Shown here piece by piece: positions 52,515-61,543 of a stretch of DNA of 64,000 bases. Positions within the stretch are counted from its first letter, which is position 1. Each line of letters begins with the position of its first letter. The translations under genes and the position numbers were made by a program. The DNA is taken from positions 62,001-126,000 of the forward strand of contig JAIQEY010000002.1 of assembly GCA_020073565.1 (NCBI GenBank), in the 5' to 3' direction. The DNA is from Terriglobia bacterium (GTDB lineage: Bacteria > Acidobacteriota > Terriglobia > Terriglobales > Acidobacteriaceae). The notes beneath the pieces are model-generated. The model saw only the letters and a program-made list of their open reading frames with translations. It did not search any database and was not told the origin of the DNA.

Positions 52515-53689
52515 TGCGCCTGTTCATCAATGGCCTGGCAGCGAGCGCGGGCGGAGGGCTTACCTACCTGCGCAATGTGATTCCTCATCTTGCGCGCAGA
52601 ACGGACGTGGAAGCAACCGCACTTCTGAATTCTCCCCTTCGCAGGGAATTCGGGGAACTTCCCAACATCTCGTTTGTCGAAACCGTGGCCAGTTCCGGAG
52701 TATTCCGACGTTTCGTGCATGAGCAGACGACCCTTCCGAGTTTGCTCCGACGCAGCGGCTCGCAAGTCCTGCTCTCCACGGGCAACTTCGCGCTCTGGAA
52801 TTCTCCGGTGCCGCAGATACTCCTGTCGCGAAACTCGCTCTATACGTCGGCCGATTTCCGGCGCGACGTGCGAGCGCGCCGAGACTACGCAATCTGGGCT
52901 GATACGCTTCTCAAAGGCTGGTTGGCCCGCCGCTCTATTGGCCGTGCTGAGATTACGGTAGCCCCGAGCGAAGCCTTTGCGCAAGAACTCACCCGATGGG
53001 CAGGGAAGAAGGTTGTGTCCGTGCACCATGGATTTGACCAGGGCGCATTTACCAGCGATCCGACACCGTTGCCGGCAACAGTGCAGCAACCACTCGCGGA
53101 AGCGAACGATGCGCTGCGTCTGCTCTTCGTAAGCCACTACAACTACTACCGCAATTTCGAAACTCTATTTCGGGCGCTGCCGATTCTGAGCAACCGGCTG
53201 AACGGAAAAAAGGTGAAGCTGTTCCTCACCTGCCAATTGAATTCTACCGAAAACCCCGGGTCCTATCGAACTGATGCTGCTTCATCTTTGGTAAGCAGCC
53301 TCCGGAGCAGCGAGAGCGTCGCAGAACTTGGAACGGTCCCTTATCGCTCTCTGCATCATCTTTATCGTGCCTGCCACATGTATGTAACCCCGGCCTATGC
53401 AGAATCGTTTGCGCACCCGCTGGTCGAGTCGATGTCGAGTGGGCTGCCCGTCGTGGCATCCGATTTGCCCGTTCACCGCGAAATCTGCCGAGACGCCGCA
53501 CTATACTTTCCTGGTTTGTCACCGGATGCTTTGGCGGAACGTGTAGTGCAGGTTCATCAATCACCGGAATTGGCAGAAAAACTTTCGGGCAAGGGACTCA
53601 GCCGGGCGCAAGACTTTCGATGGGATAAGCACGTTGACCGCCTGCTCCTCTTGGCTGAAGAACTTGTCACGGCTCCGAACCGAGCCTGA
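52511..53689 (+). CDS. GT4 family glycosyltransferase
   Basis: 392 residues. N-lobe starts RLFINGLAASAGGGLTYLRN, the glycine-rich acceptor-side loop of GT4. The C-lobe has LLFVSHYNYYRNFETLFRAL and the donor region YVTPAYAESFAHPLVESMSSGLPVVASD. Cytoplasmic, retaining mechanism expected. Overlaps the upstream gene by 4 nt. The 69-nt gap after it, with no obvious terminator, leads to the aldolase gene. Confidence 0.87.
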   Translation: MMRLFINGLAASAGGGLTYLRNVIPHLARRTDVEATALLNSPLRREFGELPNISFVETVASSGVFRRFVHEQTTLPSLLRRSGSQVLLSTGNFALWNSPVPQILLSRNSLYTSADFRRDVRARRDYAIWADTLLKGWLARRSIGRAEITVAPSEAFAQELTRWAGKKVVSVHHGFDQGAFTSDPTPLPATVQQPLAEANDALRLLFVSHYNYYRNFETLFRALPILSNRLNGKKVKLFLTCQLNSTENPGSYRTDAASSLVSSLRSSESVAELGTVPYRSLHHLYRACHMYVTPAYAESFAHPLVESMSSGLPVVASDLPVHREICRDAALYFPGLSPDALAERVVQVHQSPELAEKLSGKGLSRAQDFRWDKHVDRLLLLAEELVTAPNRA

Positions 53690-53758
53690 GTATCCAGCCT
53701 TGACTTCGAGGCAGATGGGCGCCGTCCAATGCGCCTGCTTCTTTCCTTGTAATATACT

Positions 53759-55723
53759 GTGACTCCAGCGCCTCTTTTGCACCGATCCGTTTCTGTGGAG
53801 AAGTCTGCATTGGGAAAACCTTTCGAGGCTAGCGCAGCCAGGGACGGAGCCTGCTTTCCGGAACCCTCGACGAACCGCGTTGAAATCCTCGAGTGCACTC
53901 TGCGCGATGGCAGCTATGCCGTCGATTTCAAATTTACGGAACGGGATACGGAAGTCCTTGCGAGTGTGCTGGGACGTCTCGGCTTCCGGTGGATCGAAGT
54001 CGGCCACGGTCTGGGATTGGGTGCTGCCCAAGCGGGGAAAGGCAGCATGCCGACATCCGATGAGCGGTTGATCGAGTCCGCCAAGCGTGCCGCCCCAAAT
54101 GCCATGATCGGAAGCTTTTTCATTCCGGGCATTGGCCAGCGGGAGCAGCTTCGATCGGCGCGAGCCGCCGGCCTCGACTTCGTTCGCATCGGATACAACG
54201 CCCCCGAGATTGAGGAGGCGTATCCCTACCTGGAGTTCGCCCGGGAACTGGGCCTTGTCCCGTGCTTAAACTTCATGAAGACGTACGGAGTGACGCAGAA
54301 ACAATTTGGCGAGAAAGCACTGGGCGGAGAAAAAGCGGGAGCGGCAGTGGTCTACTGTGTGGATTCGGCCGGCAGCATGTTCCCGGAGGATGTGCGAGGT
54401 TACATCAGCGCAGCCCGCCAGCGCTGCCATTGTGCTCTGGGGTTTCACGGACACAGCAACCTGCAATTCGCAGTCGCCAATAGCGTAGAGGCGTTTCGCT
54501 CCGGTGCGCGGCTTATCGATTCCACGCTCTACGGCCTGGGGCGAAGTTCGGGCAATGTGCCGACCGAAGTGGCGGTGGCGGTGTTCCATAAGCTCGGGGT
54601 TGAGACGGGCATCGATCTCTATGAGGTCATGGACGCGGCCGAGGAATTTCTGGAGCCGCTGATGTCGCAGATTCAGCTCTACGACATGATGGCGGTGTCG
54701 ATGGGATACAGCCAGTTCCACTCGTCGTTTTTGCCAAAAGTCGCCGCGGCGGCGCGCAAGCATGGAGTCGAGCTGCGCCGACTGGTAGTTGCGATGGGAG
54801 AACTCGATCCTGTGCATCTGGATGAGAACAACTTGGAGCGCGTCGCCGCAAACCTGCCCAAGAGAAAAACAACTAAGTCCCGCGAGGTTTTGACCTCATT
54901 CCGCGCTCCTGGGATCTCCGATCACAGCATCAGCAGTTCGCTCGCCTCCGTGAAATCGCTGGTGGACGGCATGGTCGTTACCTCCGCCAAGCGCCGCGCC
55001 CGGCCCGTTCTGGAACTGGTCGTCGCCGAGTCCCCTTCTTCCAGTTTCGTGCTCGCGGACCTGGTGCTGGCGGAAGACAGCATCGTGCTGGGGCGAGTGA
55101 CCTACGGTTCGTTCGAAATCCTCGAACAGATCCTCGCGATCACCAAGAACGACATCTCGGTTTATCTGGTGGATCTGGATAGCGGAGCATGGGGAACCGA
55201 ACTGCCTGCCTACATCAAAGAGATGGTCGGCGTCGAGCGGATTATAGCCATCCGTTCCAGGTCCCTGCTCGCAAACTATCTGGATGAAGTGATGATGTCC
55301 ACCGCGCAGCGCTATGGCGATTTCTGCCTGATGATCTACGGCTACCCCGATGCCGCCCTCCTGAAGTCGTGTTCCGAGAGCTTCAAGAACGTGGTTGTGC
55401 GTGGGCAACTTCCGGCCGAGGCCCCGCCGAATTGCTGGCGCATCGAAGACTTCTCCGACCGGATGCACTTTGATTTGGGAATTGCCGTCGCGCTGCTGCT
55501 CTGTCCACCGAGCAGCGCGGATGCGCAATCGATCGATCAGTTGACCCGCGCGGACGGTGTCCTCCTGACGGCGGGCTACTTCCCGCGTCTGGAGCAGGAC
55601 CTTCCAAATCGCGGCGTGGTCCGGCTCGATCCCAACGACGCCTATCGCGGCCAGATGGCGCGTTGGGCGGGAATCGCCAACCTGCTGAAGTCTGCTGAGG
55701 GCCGTTCTGTAGCCATCCAATGA
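53759..55723 (+). CDS. HMGL/DmpG-type aldolase fused to an unrecognised C-terminal domain
   Basis: 654 residues from a GTG at 53759; a TTG near 53810 with GGAG upstream is a plausible alternative. The N-terminal part (about 40-340) is a DRE-TIM metallolyase barrel: ECTLRDGSYAVDFKF (the metal-binding RDG motif), GFRWIEVGHGLG, and GFHGHSNLQFAVANSVEAF with the HxH metal ligands. It resembles 4-hydroxy-2-oxovalerate aldolases more than isopropylmalate synthase. The C-terminal part (about 395-645) has alternating strands and helices (SIVLGRVTYGSFEILEQIL, DISVYLVDLDSG), possibly Rossmann-like, and I cannot assign it. It is not an obvious acetaldehyde dehydrogenase. It overlaps the ligase gene by 4 nt, so a shared small-acid pathway is likely. 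Confidence 0.83.
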   Translation: MTPAPLLHRSVSVEKSALGKPFEASAARDGACFPEPSTNRVEILECTLRDGSYAVDFKFTERDTEVLASVLGRLGFRWIEVGHGLGLGAAQAGKGSMPTSDERLIESAKRAAPNAMIGSFFIPGIGQREQLRSARAAGLDFVRIGYNAPEIEEAYPYLEFARELGLVPCLNFMKTYGVTQKQFGEKALGGEKAGAAVVYCVDSAGSMFPEDVRGYISAARQRCHCALGFHGHSNLQFAVANSVEAFRSGARLIDSTLYGLGRSSGNVPTEVAVAVFHKLGVETGIDLYEVMDAAEEFLEPLMSQIQLYDMMAVSMGYSQFHSSFLPKVAAAARKHGVELRRLVVAMGELDPVHLDENNLERVAANLPKRKTTKSREVLTSFRAPGISDHSISSSLASVKSLVDGMVVTSAKRRARPVLELVVAESPSSSFVLADLVLAEDSIVLGRVTYGSFEILEQILAITKNDISVYLVDLDSGAWGTELPAYIKEMVGVERIIAIRSRSLLANYLDEVMMSTAQRYGDFCLMIYGYPDAALLKSCSESFKNVVVRGQLPAEAPPNCWRIEDFSDRMHFDLGIAVALLLCPPSSADAQSIDQLTRADGVLLTAGYFPRLEQDLPNRGVVRLDPNDAYRGQMARWAGIANLLKSAEGRSVAIQ

Positions 55724-57324
55724 CCATTCGTGAGCAGGTCCTCGATCTATTCGAACGAAACGGCGACAGGATTTTCCTGGTCGACGCGCTCACCGGGCAG
55801 CCGACGAGCTACCACGAGTTCCACCAGTTGGCGTGTGCCTTGGGCGCGGAACTGCGCGCGCGTGGGCTCTGTCGTGGAGATCGTGTGGGTGTGATGGTCC
55901 CCAATTGTTGTGAGTTGGCTGTCTTGTACTTCGCATGCCTCTACGCCGGCGCGACCATCGTTCCCATCAATCCAAATCTCAGCGCAGGCGATGTGCGATT
56001 CATATTGTCGAGCTGCGATCCGCGTTTGGTGATTACCAGTGCATCCCTCGGCGGGCGCGTCGCTGCGGCTGGGAGCGCTCCCATCGTGCTTGCCACTTCT
56101 CAGGATCCGCCCACTGGCTCTCCGTTCGCCGCCATCGATGTGACGGCGCTTCCGCCATCCCCAAAATTTCAGCCGCTCGAAGACGCGACCGTCGACGATT
56201 TGCTGGTGATCGTCTACACCTCGGGAACCACGGCCAAGCCCAAAGGACTGGCGCACCGGATTGGCGGCATGTTCCGTAACGCTCGCGCCTTCGCCGAGCA
56301 GCAGAGAATCGACCATTCCTCACGCTTTTACCTCACGCTTTCGATGGCCTACATGGGCGGCTTCTACAATCTGCTGATTCTGCCGTTTCTGCACGGCGCC
56401 AGCGTGGTGATTGACCACGTCTTCGATGCGCGCTCCAGTCTCAGTTTCTGGGACCGCGCCAGCCGCCACCAGGCCAATACGCTGTGGTTGGCTCCGACTG
56501 TCATGTCGATCCTTCTGAAGATGGATCGCGGACATGTCGGAGAAGAGTTCTGCCGGCGCCCGGTGCGCCGGTCATTTGTAGGGTTCGCGCCCCTTCCGTT
56601 GAAGTTGAAGACGGATTTCGAAGCAAGGTACGGAGTTCAGATGATCGAGAACTACGGCCTCTCGGAAACGCTCTTCGTAACCGCGCGTTCGAACGCCAGC
56701 GGCGCCGGAACTGGCTATGTGGGAGAAGTCTTGCCCGGAATTGAATTGCGCGTCGTGGGGGAAGATGGTTCGCCGCTGCCCCCGCACGCTGACGGAGAGA
56801 TCCAAATTCTGACTCCCGATCTGATGGCAGGTTACCTGGATGAAAAAGGCCGTCTGAAGGGAGTCAATGCAGGTGAGTGGTTCGCGACGGGAGACTTTGG
56901 CCGTCTGGATGAAAGCGGCGCGCTCTTCGTCACCGGCCGCAAAAAGGACATCATCATTCGCGGGGGAGTCAACATCAGTCCCGCGGCAATAGAAGAGGCG
57001 CTCTTGCACGTAAAGGGAATTGTGGACGCAGCGGTCGTCAGCATCCCGCACGAACTTTATGGCGAAGATATTGTCGCTGTCTTGAAACTCGAGCCTGGCG
57101 TTGAACTCGAATCGATTCTTGACGGGATTATGGAGCACGCGCGGCAGGAACTTGCGACGCATCAGCAGCCCGCTCGCTATGTCGCGATCGACGATTTTCC
57201 GAGGACCGCGAACGGCAAGGTTCAAAAATCCCAGTTGCGTGAGTTGGTCATGGGAAAACTCCAGATCGGGTCCGGATCGTTTCTGCGTACGCGGCCAGTC
57301 GGCACGGCAAGAGCATCTGATTAG
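55720..57324 (+). CDS. Acyl-AMP ligase / acyl-CoA synthetase (ANL superfamily)
   Basis: 534 residues. Adenylation motifs: phosphate-binding VYTSGTTAKPKG near 165-176, YGLSET near 310, and TGDFGRLDESGALFVTGRKKD with the hinge, then the C-terminal catalytic Lys in ANGKVQKSQL. It activates a carboxylic acid as acyl-AMP and hands it to CoA or to a carrier protein. An acyl carrier protein is encoded 774 nt downstream, which favours transfer to that protein. It overlaps the aldolase gene by 4 nt. Confidence 0.9.
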   Translation: MTIREQVLDLFERNGDRIFLVDALTGQPTSYHEFHQLACALGAELRARGLCRGDRVGVMVPNCCELAVLYFACLYAGATIVPINPNLSAGDVRFILSSCDPRLVITSASLGGRVAAAGSAPIVLATSQDPPTGSPFAAIDVTALPPSPKFQPLEDATVDDLLVIVYTSGTTAKPKGLAHRIGGMFRNARAFAEQQRIDHSSRFYLTLSMAYMGGFYNLLILPFLHGASVVIDHVFDARSSLSFWDRASRHQANTLWLAPTVMSILLKMDRGHVGEEFCRRPVRRSFVGFAPLPLKLKTDFEARYGVQMIENYGLSETLFVTARSNASGAGTGYVGEVLPGIELRVVGEDGSPLPPHADGEIQILTPDLMAGYLDEKGRLKGVNAGEWFATGDFGRLDESGALFVTGRKKDIIIRGGVNISPAAIEEALLHVKGIVDAAVVSIPHELYGEDIVAVLKLEPGVELESILDGIMEHARQELATHQQPARYVAIDDFPRTANGKVQKSQLRELVMGKLQIGSGSFLRTRPVGTARASD

Positions 57325-57359
57325 AGCGGGTTTCGAAAAGATGGTTTTGGGGAGGACAC

Positions 57360-57407
57360 GGCTTTAGCGGTGCCGCTCAGAGCCCAAAGAATGCGGGCTT
57401 TTAGCCC
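57360..57407. repeat. Pair of small nested palindromes inside the operon
   Basis: A nested hairpin (GGCT..AGCGG-TG-CCGCT..AGCC, 57360-57384) and a second small hairpin (GGGCT-TTT-AGCCC, 57395-57407) lie in the 117-nt gap between the ligase and cyclase genes. They resemble dispersed acidobacterial palindromes. They may weaken or stop read-through. Confidence 0.5.
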
Positions 57408-57441
57408 CCTGAGGGCCAACCCGTGCGAAACGTCGCACAAC

Positions 57442-58101
57442 ATGAAAATTACTGACCTATCGTTAACGCTTGAAGAAGGCATGATGACCTTCCCCGCGCA
57501 CTGGCACCCCGTGGTCGGAATCACAATCCTCGGGCGCCACGGAGTCGAAGGACGCGAGACACGCAAACTGGTGCTGGGCACCCATGTCGGCACCCACGCC
57601 GATGCGCCCTTGCATTTCATCCCCAGGGGGAAGGGAATCGATCAGGTTCCGCTGGACGTCCTGGTTGGGCCGGCGCGGGTGCTGAACTTCGCTCCGTGTC
57701 AGCCGCTCCAGGAAATTGATCTTCCTCACTTGCAGGAGAAGCTTGGCGGCAAGGTACCGCCGCGAATCATTCTGCGCACTGATTGGTCGGAGCACTTTGG
57801 CCAGATGCCGTTCTACACGCACTATCCTTTTTTGTCGGAGCCCGCCGCCCGATGGCTGGTCGAAAATGGAATACGCCTGATAGCCATGGATACTCCATCG
57901 CCCGACAACCCTGCTCACTCCCGAGGCACGCCGAAGGATTCTCCCAACCACAAAGTCTTGCTGGGAGCGGGCGTGGTGCTGGTTGAGTACGTTTGCAATC
58001 TGAAATCACTGACGTCGCAGGATGTGGAACTGATCGTACTGCCGCTCAAGTTGAAAGATTGCGATGGCTCGCCGGTGCGCTGCATCGCAATCGAAAGGTG
58101 A
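57442..58101 (+). CDS. Cyclase-family (KynB-like) metal-dependent hydrolase
   Basis: 219 residues from the ATG at 57442, the only start that fits the family N-terminus (MKITDLSLTLEEGM). The metal-binding motif HxGTHxDAPxH is intact: His48, His52, Asp54, His58. A second motif (MDTPSPDNPAHSRGTPKD) matches the family's second loop. Known members are arylformamidase, isatin hydrolase and polyketide-type cyclases, so the reaction is hydrolysis or ring closure; the substrate is unknown. Its stop overlaps the acyl carrier protein start (GTGA). Confidence 0.87.
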   Translation: MKITDLSLTLEEGMMTFPAHWHPVVGITILGRHGVEGRETRKLVLGTHVGTHADAPLHFIPRGKGIDQVPLDVLVGPARVLNFAPCQPLQEIDLPHLQEKLGGKVPPRIILRTDWSEHFGQMPFYTHYPFLSEPAARWLVENGIRLIAMDTPSPDNPAHSRGTPKDSPNHKVLLGAGVVLVEYVCNLKSLTSQDVELIVLPLKLKDCDGSPVRCIAIER

Positions 58102-58373
58102 CGAGTTTGAAGGAACAGACTTCTCGATGGCTGTGCGAGTGGTTCACCAGCCGAAGAAAGTTCAAGGGAGATGCAGCCCAACTCCCGGACATAAACTACT
58201 TCGACGCGGGGTTGCTGACTTCGCTCGAAGTCATCGAATTCGTGTCGGAAATCGAAGATCGATTTGGCGTGCAGTTTTCGGAACAGGATTTTCAAGATCC
58301 ACGTTTTGTGACGGTCGCCGGTCTGGCGGAATTGATCGCCGATCGGTCTGCCCAGGCAAGCGAGCGGCGATAG
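58098..58373 (+). CDS. Acyl carrier protein
   Basis: 91 residues from the GTG at 58098, which overlaps the cyclase stop; the frame extends upstream to 57993 but that part overlaps the cyclase gene and is not like a carrier protein. Four-helix carrier fold with the phosphopantetheine serine Ser42 in DAGLLTSLEVIEF (usual motif D/xSL). The second helix EIEDRFGVQFSEQDF and the third LAELIADR fit. It would hold the acyl group made or activated by its neighbours. The 52-nt gap that follows leads to a glycosyltransferase. Confidence 0.88.
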   Translation: MTSLKEQTSRWLCEWFTSRRKFKGDAAQLPDINYFDAGLLTSLEVIEFVSEIEDRFGVQFSEQDFQDPRFVTVAGLAELIADRSAQASERR

Positions 58374-58425
58374 TTCACGAAGTTAAACGAGCCGTGAAGC
58401 AGCCCGAGTCGAATGGAAGCGAGCA

Positions 58426-59640
58426 TTGAGCCCGAACATTGCGCCCTTCGAGAACGATGTCTCGCCTGCAAGAAGGACAGGGAGGTCTGCGTTGCACGTC
58501 CTGACGTTGACCCCATTTTTCCCATCAGCTGGTGATGAAGTGACCGGCTGCTTCATCGCGGAATCCAACAAGCAGCTGGAACAGTTCGGGGTCACGTCCA
58601 GCGTCATTGCCGTGAGCCCGATCCACTATCCTCGAAAAGCGTCGAACCCATTGGCTCCCGCAGCGTGGGTGAGATACCCGCAGATTCCCGGGAATCTGGG
58701 CCTGTCGAGTGCCGGGCGGTGGCTCTACGCTCGCTTGTTGACCGAGGTACCGCGACTCCGTCGAGAGAGACCGATTGATGTCATCCACGCGCATGCAGCC
58801 TTGCCCTGTGGCCATGCGGCCGCCCTGCTGTCGCGGCATTTGAAAATTCCATTTGTCGTGACCCTGCACGGACTCGATGTGTTCAACACGTGCTTCCTCG
58901 GCGGAGTTCCTGCCCAGTGGCGGCGTAGGGCGTCCATCCACGTCTATCGTGCCGCGCGCATGGTCATCTGCATCAGCCGGAGAGTGCAAAGCCTTCTGCG
59001 AGACGGTATGCAGGAGGACGTTCGCAGTACGGTCGTGTACAACGGCACCGATACCAATTTCTTTTCGCCCGTGCCCGGCGGGACGCCCCCGCGGCAGGAA
59101 GAGGAAATCCTGAGCGTCGGCAGTCTGCTTGTCGGCAAGGGACATGAACTTGTCCTGAGGGCGATCCGCCAACTCGCCGACTCTTGTCCGCATGTGCGGT
59201 GCCGGATCATTGGTGAGGGCTCTGACCGCGCGCGATTTGAAGCGTTGGCCCGCGAGCTAGGAATTGCGCAGCGCGTCCAGTTTGAAGGGCGCAAGAGCCG
59301 GGCCGAAGTGGCGGACGCCATGCGCGACTGTTCCGTGTTTGTGCTCCCTAGCCGCTACGAAGGCCTCGGATGTGTGTATCTGGAGGCCATGGCGTGCGGC
59401 AAGCCGGTGATTGCTTGTCGCGGACAGGGGATCGACGAGATCATTGAGCACAGGAAGAATGGCTGGCTCATTCCTGTCGATGGACTCGACGAACTCGCCC
59501 AAGGACTCTCAACCTTGCTTCAGTCGCCCGATCTCTGCTCGCGTCTGGGCGCGGCTGCGCGCGAGACGATCCTCAACGGGCTGACGCTGTCCGATCAGGC
59601 CCAGCGCCTGGCACAGATTTACGGCGAAGCAATCGCATGA
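58426..59640 (+). CDS. GT4 family glycosyltransferase
   Basis: 404 residues from a TTG at 58426. N-lobe with HVLTLTPFFPSAGDEVTGCF, DVIHAHAALPCGHAAALLS and VVTLHGLDV. C-lobe with LSVGSLLVGKGHELVLRAI and the donor-site region VLPSRYEGLGCVYLEAMACGKPVIA (EX7E). Cytoplasmic, retaining. It lies inside the acyl cassette, between the carrier protein and the GNAT gene, and overlaps the latter by 4 nt. Confidence 0.88.
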   Translation: MSPNIAPFENDVSPARRTGRSALHVLTLTPFFPSAGDEVTGCFIAESNKQLEQFGVTSSVIAVSPIHYPRKASNPLAPAAWVRYPQIPGNLGLSSAGRWLYARLLTEVPRLRRERPIDVIHAHAALPCGHAAALLSRHLKIPFVVTLHGLDVFNTCFLGGVPAQWRRRASIHVYRAARMVICISRRVQSLLRDGMQEDVRSTVVYNGTDTNFFSPVPGGTPPRQEEEILSVGSLLVGKGHELVLRAIRQLADSCPHVRCRIIGEGSDRARFEALARELGIAQRVQFEGRKSRAEVADAMRDCSVFVLPSRYEGLGCVYLEAMACGKPVIACRGQGIDEIIEHRKNGWLIPVDGLDELAQGLSTLLQSPDLCSRLGAAARETILNGLTLSDQAQRLAQIYGEAIA

Positions 59641-60731
59641 ACGGGCCTTCCATCATGAAGCCCGCCGGAGGACCTCGCGCCGAACTGGTCGCAATTTTCG
59701 AGGCCGACATCGTCGAACTGGCGCAGTTTATCGCGGTTCAATCGGGACGCGAACCTGCCAGCTTCGAAAGCCACCTGCGCTGGTTCCTGCTCGAGAACCC
59801 GGCACGCGACCCTCAGATCCCCCTAGGTTGCGGCTTGCGCTCGTCACAGGGTCAACTTGTCGGCTGCATTCTGTATGTCCCGCAAACTTTCCGTTTCCAG
59901 CAACAACCATTGCCGGTGATCGGCTCGAGCTGTTTCTACGTGGACGCGCATTATCGTGGCAGCGGCGGTCTGATCTTCCTCAGGTACTCGGAGCTGGGCA
60001 GAAGGTGGCCGTTGTTCGGGAACTCCGCCAACGCCGATGCAGCCAAGTTGTGGAAGGCGCGAGGAGCGGTTCCGATTCCGTACTCCGATCACGAACTGGT
60101 GGGCGTGCTTCGCTGGGAAGGTGTGATCGAAGAGGAACTGACCAGACGCAGCATGCCTAAGATACTCGCGCGAATGACCAGCGGCGCTACCGCGCCCTTA
60201 GTGCGTCCCTTCAAGCGATTGAGACTCGAAGGTGGCCGGGGGGAAGATCTAGTTCTTCTAAACTCGGCCGACGAGGTCATGCAACTGCCCATTCATGGTC
60301 CCGCTCCACACCTAACGGCCAGCCGCGATCTGCGTTACATCCGCTGGCGCTACTTTTCCGGACGAGATACTACCGTCGCCGCCTTCGCCTTTCGAAACCA
60401 GCAGATCGAATCCGAGGTGCTGGTGACAGTCAATCAACGTCCCCGCGGACATCGCGGTCAGATTCGCACCCTTTACGTGTTGGACATCTACCCGTCGGTG
60501 ACGCTCGAGGTGTGTACGTCGATCGCTGCCGCACTGGCAGAACGCTATCGCAGAAGCATCGATGCCATCGTGCTGCGCGGTCTGGATGATGCGCGGCAAA
60601 AAGTCTTTCGTCGTCTCGGTTTCCTGCGTCGCCAGTTCGATGCGCCCAACGGGTGGTTCCTGGACAAGTCCGATCTTCTGCCAACCCGGAACTGGTACCT
60701 CGTCCCCGCCGACGGTGACTGGCTGATCTGA
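59637..60731 (+). CDS. GNAT-like acyltransferase of the glycan locus
   Basis: 364 residues, about twice the size of a single GNAT domain. The N-terminal half begins with helical and strand elements (IFEADIVELAQFIAVQ, RWFLLENPARDPQIP) and a glycine-containing stretch (YVDAHYRGSGGLIFLRY) like the acyl-donor-binding region. The C-terminal half has a second GNAT-like repeat (RRYRRSIDAIVLRGL, KVFRRLGFLRRQFDA). Such tandem-GNAT proteins occur in polysaccharide loci. It overlaps the upstream glycosyltransferase by 4 nt. It is a fair candidate to use the carrier-protein-bound acyl group. Confidence 0.68.
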   Translation: MNGPSIMKPAGGPRAELVAIFEADIVELAQFIAVQSGREPASFESHLRWFLLENPARDPQIPLGCGLRSSQGQLVGCILYVPQTFRFQQQPLPVIGSSCFYVDAHYRGSGGLIFLRYSELGRRWPLFGNSANADAAKLWKARGAVPIPYSDHELVGVLRWEGVIEEELTRRSMPKILARMTSGATAPLVRPFKRLRLEGGRGEDLVLLNSADEVMQLPIHGPAPHLTASRDLRYIRWRYFSGRDTTVAAFAFRNQQIESEVLVTVNQRPRGHRGQIRTLYVLDIYPSVTLEVCTSIAAALAERYRRSIDAIVLRGLDDARQKVFRRLGFLRRQFDAPNGWFLDKSDLLPTRNWYLVPADGDWLI

Positions 60732-60812
60732 CACTGTCGTAGAACAACGTGTCGGTTGACCGACGGTGTGATCGCGTCACTCGATCTGCCTCGATCGCTT
60801 CGGACCTTCCCA

Positions 60813-60818
60813 TATAAT
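60813..60818 (+). promoter_or_regulatory. Consensus -10 box before the methyltransferase gene
   Basis: TATAAT lies 26 nt upstream of the start codon in the 113-nt gap after the GNAT gene. No good -35 box at 17 nt was found, so this is a partial promoter call. It suggests a new transcript for the last genes. Confidence 0.4.
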
Positions 60819-60844
60819 GACGATCACCGTTTTCGGAGGATGGG

Positions 60845-61501
60845 TTGCTTCACCAACGCTATAAGGACATCGTATTTTGGGGCATTGCCAAGGCGACCCT
60901 TCCCAACTACTTCCTGCGGCGCTATGTAATGAGCGCACGCCCCGCGATCGGTGCTCGCCACCTGCATCTTGGTTGCGGCACAAAGTATCTTCCCGGCTTC
61001 GTGAACATAGACGGAAACCTCCTCAACAAGATTGACCTTTGGCTGGATGTGCGCAACGGCCTTCCGTTTCCTTCAAACACCGTGGATTCGATCTATTCCA
61101 CCCACATGTTCGAGCACTTCTATCCGGATGAGTTACAGTCGCTCTTGCGGGAATGCCAGCGGGTGCTAAAGACGGGCGGCGGAATCCGCCTGATCGTTCC
61201 CAACCTGGCAAACGCGATTTCCGCCTACAGCCAGAGACGGAGCGAGTGGTTTGACGATGCGTTCCCTCGCCACTTCGATTCGCTCGGGGGCCGGTTTTCG
61301 AATTTCGTCTTCTGCGATGGACAGCACCGAACCGCCTTCGACTTCAGCTATCTCGATGAAGTGCTTCGGCAATCTGGTTTTCGTGAAGTTGAGGAGTCGG
61401 CGGAAGGGAAGAGCCGCTTGTATGGGAGCCAGGTTCCTCCGTACGAACCGGGCGACTCGGCCGACTTGCCCCACTCCTTGTACGTCGAAGCATTTAAGTA
61501 A
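60845..61501 (+). CDS. SAM-dependent methyltransferase (class I)
   Basis: 218 residues from a TTG at 60845 with GGAGGA 4 nt upstream. Motif I is HLHLGCGTKYLPGFVNID, motif II DSIYSTHMFEHFYPDEL, and motif III LKTGGGIRLIVPNL. The C-terminus (SFDFSYLDEVLRQSGF... type) is the usual family ending. It probably methylates the glycan or a lipid intermediate. Close in type to the methyltransferase at 47360-48085, but only loosely similar. Confidence 0.85.
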   Translation: MLHQRYKDIVFWGIAKATLPNYFLRRYVMSARPAIGARHLHLGCGTKYLPGFVNIDGNLLNKIDLWLDVRNGLPFPSNTVDSIYSTHMFEHFYPDELQSLLRECQRVLKTGGGIRLIVPNLANAISAYSQRRSEWFDDAFPRHFDSLGGRFSNFVFCDGQHRTAFDFSYLDEVLRQSGFREVEESAEGKSRLYGSQVPPYEPGDSADLPHSLYVEAFK

Positions 61502-61543
61502 CTGCATTTTCGCCGACACTGATGCCGCGAAAGGAATTTCGAT

